Source: JAEUSE01 sp964648985
GTDB taxonomy: Bacteria > Patescibacteriota > Doudnabacteria > UBA920
Assembly: GCA_964648985.1 (NCBI GenBank)
Contig: CAZYMS010000012.1
Span: forward strand, 1 to 37,463
Direction of reading: 5' to 3'
Length of the DNA: 37,463 nt
Under the pieces are notes generated by a model. It saw only the letters and a program-made list of their open reading frames with translations, did not search any database and was not told the origin of the DNA. Shown piece by piece: positions 33,329 to 37,463 of the stretch; position 1 is the stretch's first letter, and every line of letters starts with the position of its first letter. A program made the position numbers and the translations under genes.

Positions 33329-33604
33329 ATGAATGAGAGCTTACTCAAGTCAGATATCTTCTTTTTTGTTTCTACTATCGCAGTAGTCGTACTAACCATC
33401 CTCCTCACCATAGGCATGGTATATGTGGTAGGCATTTTGCGCACCATTAAACAAATTAGCCGCAGTGCGAAGATAGGAACAGATACAATTGTAGAGGGCA
33501 TTGCAGATGCAAAGGAAGAGATGCGGAAAGGCGGATACGTTCCTGGGGTGATCATGGACATATTCTCTCGACTGCGCAACAAAAGTAATAAACGTAAAAG
33601 ATAA
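33329..33604 (+). CDS. Small membrane protein, DUF948-like pattern, unknown function
   Basis: 91 residues from ATG 33329. One membrane helix (IFFFVSTIAVVVLTILLTIGMVYVV) precedes an amphipathic, charged tail (TIKQISRSAKIGTDTIVEGI, then KEEMRKGGYVPG) and a basic end (RLRNKSNKRKR). The layout resembles small YtxH/DUF948-type proteins that lie along the inner face of the membrane, but I cannot assign the family. It overlaps no other gene and precedes 33623-34042 by 18 bases, so the two form an operon. A GTG at 33311 lies inside the promoter and is rejected as start. Confidence 0.75.
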   Translation: MNESLLKSDIFFFVSTIAVVVLTILLTIGMVYVVGILRTIKQISRSAKIGTDTIVEGIADAKEEMRKGGYVPGVIMDIFSRLRNKSNKRKR

Positions 33605-33622
33605 GTAACACGACACCAATAT

Positions 33623-34042
33623 ATGAACAAGACACAAAAGAAAATTGCTGTGGGAGCTGGTATAACTGCCCTCGCTGCAGCTGCTGCTGCAGGCACTTAC
33701 TTTTTCGCAGGTAAACGCGGTAAGGAAAATAGGGCTAAAGTTTCTAAATGGGCAGACACAGCTAAAAAAGATGTTGTAAAGCAGCTCAAGGGAATGAAGG
33801 ATGTGACCAAGAGTTCATACAACACTGCCGTAGACGCAGTAGTAGCTCAGTATAAAAAAGCGAAGAAGGTCGACCCCAAAGAACTCATTGCACTCGCAAG
33901 TGAACTGAAAGGCCACTGGGACAATATTGCGGGTGAAGTAACTAAAGTCGCACGTAAAGTTACAACTAAGAAGCCAACTAAAACTGTCGCGGCAAAAAAG
34001 GCAGCTAAAAACGCCCCTGCAAAGAAAACAGCTAAGAAATAG
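33623..34042 (+). CDS. YtxH-like anchored protein with Lys/Ala histone-like tail
   Basis: 139 residues. A short basic head and a hydrophobic Ala/Gly-rich segment (IAVGAGITALAAAAAAGTYFFA, ~8-29) precede a helical, charged region with AKKDVVKQLKGMKDVTKSSY. The last ~35 residues are almost only Lys, Ala, Thr and Pro (TKKPTKTVAAKKAAKN...), like the tail of histone H1 and of some bacterial nucleoid proteins. The N-terminal half fits the YtxH/gas-vesicle-like pattern of small stress proteins. It may tether DNA or RNA to the membrane; that is inference. It is the second gene of the operon with 33329-33604 and ends at a strong bidirectional terminator. Confidence 0.8.
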   Translation: MNKTQKKIAVGAGITALAAAAAAGTYFFAGKRGKENRAKVSKWADTAKKDVVKQLKGMKDVTKSSYNTAVDAVVAQYKKAKKVDPKELIALASELKGHWDNIAGEVTKVARKVTTKKPTKTVAAKKAAKNAPAKKTAKK

Positions 34043-34056
34043 TGGCTCCATAAGCC

Positions 34057-34091
34057 AAACAAAAAACAAGACTAAGTCTTGTTTTTTGTTT
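34057..34091. terminator. Bidirectional terminator
   Basis: AAACAAAAAACAAGACT pairs exactly with AGTCTTGTTTTTTGTTT around one base, between convergent genes, with A and T runs in the arms. Confidence 0.9.
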
Positions 34092-34124
34092 AAGCAAATT
34101 TTGTCAACACGATAAGCAATCTAC

Positions 34125-35099
34125 TTACTTTTTATATATCTGCGTATCTGCGTGCCATAACTGCCACATGAACCAATACATAGAAATGGATGGTATGTAC
34201 GTTTTGTCCTGAGAGTTTGTAATATTGGCGACTACTACTTTTCCATCTCCAATTCCAATTTGTAGTTTTACCCCTGCAAATGAATCTACAATAGTCTTTT
34301 GCTCAACAAGCTCTTCTGGGTATGCTTTAAATTTTCCGGAAACTTCAACTCCTACAATCTTGGTTTTGGGATGCCATAAATTTTTTTGGGCAATAATGGT
34401 TGCACCGTTACTTGCGCCGGCTATATCACCATAAGAAAGGTCATCATAGTTTCGGACAAAACCAGTAAACTTGGAAAGTACTTCCCCACTCGGGTACTGA
34501 GCAGTGAACTCTTTGAGGGTTAGAGCCAAGGCAGGAACTTGGTGTAGCTTTTGGCCACTCATTTTTCCCGACACAGCTTCACCTGTCACCTGCGACCACA
34601 AACTGTTGGTAGTTCTATCATATAAAAGTGAGTCAAGATTGTGCAGCTTTCCTGAAACCCCGAAACTAAGAGGAGAGTTCTGGAGAGTACTCTCGTAGAC
34701 CACACCGACATTGCACAAAGCGCAATACGTTATAGCCATAGGAGTTCCTGCGACCGTGTCGTTCACCACCTCATGCCATGTCAAAATTTGAAACGGGTAG
34801 AATCTTGCTAACGAACCCTTCACAACAGCAAGGCCCATACCAGAAGCACCCAGCTCCTTAAGCGCTTGATCAGTGGGAATAAATGTTGGTTTATCCAAAG
34901 AAGGTATAGCATCCTGAGGAACACCACTTTCTACTATTTCCTCAGGTGATACAGTACTCTTAAGCACATCAGTATCACTAGACACCTCTGTAGATAGCGC
35001 GCTCGGTCTCTCGGTTGTTTCTCTATGCACCAATCTTACAGCTACGAGAACTACAATTGTCAAAATAACGAGAAGTAGTATTTTGTATTTTCTTTCCAT
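34125..35099 (-). CDS. DUF3179-domain membrane-anchored protein
   Basis: About 324 residues. A basic start and one helix (ILLLVILTIVVLVAVRLV) anchor it; the domain lies outside. DUF3179 hallmarks are clear: P.....GMGLAVVKGSLARFYPFQIL.WHEVVND, PMAITYCALCNVGVVYE, FGVSGKLHNLDSLLYDR, NSLWSQVTGEAVSG, and YGDI near the end. The family is secreted or periplasmic and of unknown reaction; the conserved CALCN Cys pair may bind metal or be redox-active. I prefer ATG 35099 because the longer start at 35126 directly abuts a -10 box (35127-35132). It is transcribed away from the DUF6804-like gene. Confidence 0.88.
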   Translation of the reverse strand: MERKYKILLLVILTIVVLVAVRLVHRETTERPSALSTEVSSDTDVLKSTVSPEEIVESGVPQDAIPSLDKPTFIPTDQALKELGASGMGLAVVKGSLARFYPFQILTWHEVVNDTVAGTPMAITYCALCNVGVVYESTLQNSPLSFGVSGKLHNLDSLLYDRTTNSLWSQVTGEAVSGKMSGQKLHQVPALALTLKEFTAQYPSGEVLSKFTGFVRNYDDLSYGDIAGASNGATIIAQKNLWHPKTKIVGVEVSGKFKAYPEELVEQKTIVDSFAGVKLQIGIGDGKVVVANITNSQDKTYIPSISMYWFMWQLWHADTQIYKK

Positions 35100-35126
35100 A
35101 AAAGAATTGCTTACCAGTGTATTCAT

Positions 35127-35135
35127 ATAATATCA
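35127..35135 (-). promoter_or_regulatory. Extended -10 promoter of the DUF3179 gene
   Basis: TGATATTAT (TG-A-TATTAT) lies just upstream of ATG 35126, so the first transcribed base falls near 35120 and ATG 35099 is the usable start. Confidence 0.45.
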
Positions 35136-35150
35136 CAACGTAGACATGCA

Positions 35151-35179
35151 TTGACTTATTTCTTCATACATGGCACAAT
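35151..35179 (+). promoter_or_regulatory. Promoter of 35209-35535
   Basis: TTGACT, a 17-base spacer ending TGG, and CACAAT, about 30 bases before ATG 35209. It is divergent from the DUF3179 promoter. Confidence 0.5.
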
Positions 35180-35208
35180 TGTCAGTCATTCAAAAGTAGT
35201 GTCCGCGT

Positions 35209-35535
35209 ATGAAGGTTTGGTTTAGCTACCATTGGCTCAAAGTTTTAGCAATATGCATGGCTCTTGGCGCAACTACTGTGCAGCCTGCTTTTTACTACCA
35301 ACTTACAAGCTGGATAGTCGCAGGCAGCGCTCTTATTACTGTACTGCAAGCGCACGATCGCAATAGAACGATGCTCATGTGGTTGTTCTTATTTATAGCA
35401 GTCATTTACAACCCTTTCGCCCCCCTTTCGTTTTCACCAGCAGCATGGCAGATAGTGCATATTACCACCATACTGATATTCAGCGTAGTAATTTTCTCTC
35501 TACATCCTGGTCGCCTTAAAGTGAAGACTGCATAA
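35209..35535 (+). CDS. DUF6804-like small integral membrane protein
   Basis: 108 residues with three or four membrane helices: LKVLAICMALGATTVQPAFY, LTSWIVAGSALITVLQA, MLMWLFLFIAVIYNPFAPL and WQIVHITTILIFSVVIFSL. The pattern YYQLTSWIV..., VIYNPFAPLSFS and AAWQIVHI fits the small DUF6804 family of unknown function (match by memory). The tail is short and basic. It is a one-gene unit with its own promoter and a shared terminator. Confidence 0.78.
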   Translation: MKVWFSYHWLKVLAICMALGATTVQPAFYYQLTSWIVAGSALITVLQAHDRNRTMLMWLFLFIAVIYNPFAPLSFSPAAWQIVHITTILIFSVVIFSLHPGRLKVKTA

Positions 35536-35548
35536 AAATTTAGCAAAT

Positions 35549-35583
35549 CAAAAACTACAACACCTCAAAGGTTGTAGTTTTTG
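35549..35583. terminator. Bidirectional terminator
   Basis: CAAAAACTACAAC pairs exactly with GTTGTAGTTTTTG around a nine-base loop, between convergent genes. Confidence 0.88.
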
Positions 35584-35615
35584 AAACCTTTAGATATATA
35601 AAAAATACCTGAAAC

Positions 35616-36149
35616 TTAACTTTTTGTGTAAACGTGTACTTCATCTGCGTTATGTGCACTAAGCACAGAAAGCGCTACTCCTTCGTCAACTGAATCTATA
35701 GTGGCAGATACTGCTATATCACCCCCTTTAATACGCTCCTCGTAGATCCTAGCTTCTTTTTCGTCGACTCCAAAGTTTGCAAGTGCTCCAATAATACCGC
35801 CAGCTGCTGCACCGGTAATTGTTGCAGCAGCAGTAGTGGCAGTAACACCTGTAAGGCCTAGCGCTGTTGCTATGGGACCTGCCACGAACAAAGTTCCAAG
35901 ACCAGGCAGCACACCATTTGCCACTACAAGCCCCGCAATGGCACCAACAACACCGCCGGTGACCGCTCCGGTAGCTGCACCCGAGGCAGTATCCCCCGCA
36001 CCACTTGTATGCTGAGTAGTAACTACTTTTGTGTTTTTATCCAGTGCTAAATACGATATATCACTATCTGAAATACCTAAGTCGCGAAACGCAGTGATAG
36101 CACGCTCGGCACTCTCACGAGTTTTAAAAATCCCAAGAATTGTTTTCAT
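35616..36149 (-). CDS. General stress protein 17M-like, with glycine-zipper membrane segments
   Basis: 177 residues. The N-terminus (KTILGIFKTRESAERAITAF, RDLGISDSDISYLALD) matches the general stress protein 17M/YflT-type alpha-beta domain. The middle (~50-125) is a long Gly/Ala-rich stretch with GxxxG repeats (GAVTGGVVGAIAGLVVANG, ATTAAATITGAAAGGIIGAL) that probably forms two or more membrane helices packed by glycine zippers. The C-terminus returns to a soluble alpha-beta unit (KEARIYEERIKGGDIAVSAT ... HVYTKS). It is likely a stress-linked membrane protein of unknown mechanism. The upstream region has no convincing promoter. Confidence 0.82.
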   Translation of the reverse strand: MKTILGIFKTRESAERAITAFRDLGISDSDISYLALDKNTKVVTTQHTSGAGDTASGAATGAVTGGVVGAIAGLVVANGVLPGLGTLFVAGPIATALGLTGVTATTAAATITGAAAGGIIGALANFGVDEKEARIYEERIKGGDIAVSATIDSVDEGVALSVLSAHNADEVHVYTKS

Positions 36150-36281
36150 AGTGTTTTGCTTACTGAATTTACATGTACAGTATGACCTATTATTCTGACA
36201 GTTTTATGAATGGGCTTACAATATGGATACTCAACATTTTCTCGACCGTAGCTCATGCCACTGAAGCTACATAAGAAAATA

Positions 36282-36312
36282 AAAACAGGTACCACTAGAG
36301 GGCACCTGTTTT
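36282..36312 (-). terminator. Terminator of the cold-shock gene
   Basis: AAAACAGGTACC and GGCACCTGTTTT pair with one wobble around a seven-base loop, 14 bases after the stop codon. Confidence 0.88.
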
Positions 36313-36325
36313 GAAGCCAAAAGCT

Positions 36326-36550
36326 TTACGCTTCTGCTTGTACGCGCTGTACATTTACAGCATTCATACCTTTTTCGGACTGTTCTGTCTCAAAGGTTAC
36401 TTTGTCACCTTCTTGAATTTCTTCAAAGGTTACGCCTACAAGAGCTGTATGATGGAAGAACAAATCCTTGTCCTGGCCATCTGGCATGATAAATCCAAAA
36501 CCCTTTTCGGTCTTTTTCTTTATAACACCAGTTTTCTTTTCAGTTTCCAT
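36326..36550 (-). CDS. Cold-shock (CspA-family) protein
   Basis: 74 residues, one cold-shock domain. It binds single-stranded RNA and DNA and melts structure. RNP1 is KGFGFI and RNP2 is DLFFHHT; both carry the usual aromatic residues. The opening MXXXXKTGVIKKKTE replaces the more common MxTGTVKWFN, which is a divergent start. It has a strong promoter (36641-36669) and a leader of ~85 bases, as is usual for regulated csp mRNAs. It is monocistronic. Confidence 0.95.
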   Translation of the reverse strand: METEKKTGVIKKKTEKGFGFIMPDGQDKDLFFHHTALVGVTFEEIQEGDKVTFETEQSEKGMNAVNVQRVQAEA

Positions 36551-36640
36551 AAAATAGATGTAATTTAGTAAGTAAAGCTTGCAAATTGCAATATATTTCC
36601 GAAATTCGACTTGTTTCTAAAAATACATGTCTGCTGAGCT

Positions 36641-36669
36641 ACTATAACAGCAAGGCAGCGCAAAGTCAA
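36641..36669 (-). promoter_or_regulatory. Strong promoter of the cold-shock gene
   Basis: TTGACT, a 17-base spacer ending TGT, and TATAGT. Predicted start near 36634, giving a ~85-base leader. Confidence 0.75.
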
Positions 36670-36832
36670 TGAAACTTCTTACATGAAATCTGCCAAACGC
36701 CGTAATTTAAGCAGACTCTTAAAATACCCACAAGTATCGCAGTGGAACCGAAAGAGGTCGGAAGTGAAGCTTGGTTCACTAGACCTAATTATCTGCCCTC
36801 AGTACTATATGCATATATTCAATAGAGTATTT

Positions 36833-37463
36833 ATGAAACAACTGCACCATATACAACTTACTATTCTCAAAAAATTACTATTCAGTTCTACACTCAGATA
36901 CACTGACATGAAACCGGATAGTAAAATGGATAATAACCAGTTTGATTTTCATCTCGATTCCCTAGTGCATGCCGGCATGGTAGAAAAAATGGACCATGGT
37001 TACGCACTCACCGCAAGCGGCAAAGAATATGCAAATCGTATGGACACCGATGAAGTAAAAATACTTCGGCAAGCAAAATTGGGTGCTCGTGTTGGGTGTA
37101 TCCGAACGATAAATGGAGTACAAGAATTTCTAGTATATACCAGAAAGAAACAACCTTTCTTTAACTGCCAAGGTTTTCTTGCAGGGAAAATTCGTTACGG
37201 AGAAAAAGTGCTCGATGCAGCTGTGCGTGAACTGCAAGAAGAAACAGGACTTTCAGGCTCCCCTGTACTAGTTGAAATAGAGCACATGAGAGTATATGCC
37301 AAAGAAACTAAGGAGTTACTCGAAGATAAATTCTTTTTCTTTTATAAAGTAGAAAATCCTACGGGCATGCTCACATCCAATGAAGAAGGCGAGCACAATT
37401 GGATACCCGAACACAAACTCGCGGAAGAAGTTATCAACCCGTTCAACAGTTTAGAGGAATTCT
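36833..37463 (+). CDS. Winged-helix plus Nudix hydrolase, partial (C-terminus beyond window)
   Basis: About 210 residues visible. The N-terminal ~75 residues look like a winged helix (HHIQLTILKKLLFSSTLRYT, FDFHLDSLVHAGMVEKMDHG, YALTASGKEYANRM). A Nudix domain follows, with a perfect Nudix box (GKIRYGE, seven residues, REL.EETGL) that binds metal and cuts nucleoside diphosphate-linked compounds. This fusion resembles NrtR-like or HTH-Nudix proteins, in which the Nudix domain may act as sensor, but the domain order here is wHTH first. It lies divergent from the cold-shock gene; no clear promoter is seen in the 160-base upstream stretch, which contains a weak AGTGAA/TTCACT stem. Confidence 0.87.
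   Translation, partial: MKQLHHIQLTILKKLLFSSTLRYTDMKPDSKMDNNQFDFHLDSLVHAGMVEKMDHGYALTASGKEYANRMDTDEVKILRQAKLGARVGCIRTINGVQEFLVYTRKKQPFFNCQGFLAGKIRYGEKVLDAAVRELQEETGLSGSPVLVEIEHMRVYAKETKELLEDKFFFFYKVENPTGMLTSNEEGEHNWIPEHKLAEEVINPFNSLEEF

Noticed and set aside
36690..36832. T-box leader before the Nudix gene (GTGGAACCG resembles part of the T-box)
   Set aside because: The rest of the T-box consensus and an antiterminator are missing.
1..37463. tRNA or rRNA genes
   Set aside because: No cloverleaf with a TTCRANY loop or rRNA core sequence was found on reading either strand, though a tRNA scan could not be run.

Overview
The window looks like a piece of chromosome from a Patescibacteria (Candidate Phyla Radiation) bacterium, most likely a Parcubacteria-type lineage. 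This rests on an inferred mix of signs: ordinary housekeeping genes (rsmA, pcrA, recO, ileS of the eukaryal/archaeal-like type, argS, smpB, csp) sit among many large membrane-anchored or secreted proteins of unknown function; a VirB6/TrbL-like channel protein and a sortase are present; and short AT-rich inverted repeats and repeat-derived in-frame insertions are scattered throughout. TGA is used as a stop (recO, sortase, PaaX-like gene), so the code is the standard bacterial one and not the TGA=Gly code of Gracilibacteria/Absconditabacteria.

Layout. 1-7940 (minus strand): a cell-envelope/type IV secretion-like block, transcribed from a two-domain secreted protein (5916-7940), through an anchored protein of unknown function (3865-5556) and a VirB6/TrbL-like multispanning protein (677-3787), into a coupled unknown gene cut by the window edge. 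8046-11199 (minus): rsmA and pcrA/uvrD. 11652-14366 (plus): a LysM-LysM-CHAP peptidoglycan hydrolase and then, alone between two terminators, a gene whose N-terminal half is a cyclodipeptide synthase and whose C-terminal half is a type 2 periplasmic-binding-protein (SBP_bac_3) domain. 14436-21758 (minus): a DUF11-like surface protein, recO, a possible 37-residue membrane peptide, a sortase, and a 1180-residue DUF11/PKD-like surface protein just upstream of the sortase. 22014-25707: a CBS-domain membrane protein, a DUF192 lipoprotein (plus), and a two-gene minus-strand unit with a striking cysteine-rich repeat protein. 25985-30882 (minus): ileS and argS. 31001-34042 (plus): a small zinc-ribbon membrane protein behind a structured leader, smpB, a PaaX/Cas2-like regulator ending in a 36-bp perfect palindrome, a PLD-family nuclease, and two small membrane proteins. 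34125-37463: a DUF3179 protein, a DUF6804-like membrane protein, a general-stress-17M-like protein, a cold-shock protein and a truncated winged-helix/Nudix protein.

The strongest candidate for something undescribed is the cyclodipeptide synthase-solute-binding-protein fusion (13032-14366): it has the family's catalytic residues, lacks a signal peptide, and has no diketopiperazine-tailoring enzyme next to it, which suggests a small-molecule-gated, aminoacyl-tRNA-consuming enzyme. Other leads are in-frame repeat-encoded peptides inside pcrA, ileS and argS, a novel Cys-rich repeat protein, a beta-domain shared by two surface proteins, a possible RNA switch before the zinc-ribbon gene, and near-leaderless promoters with a shared sequence.
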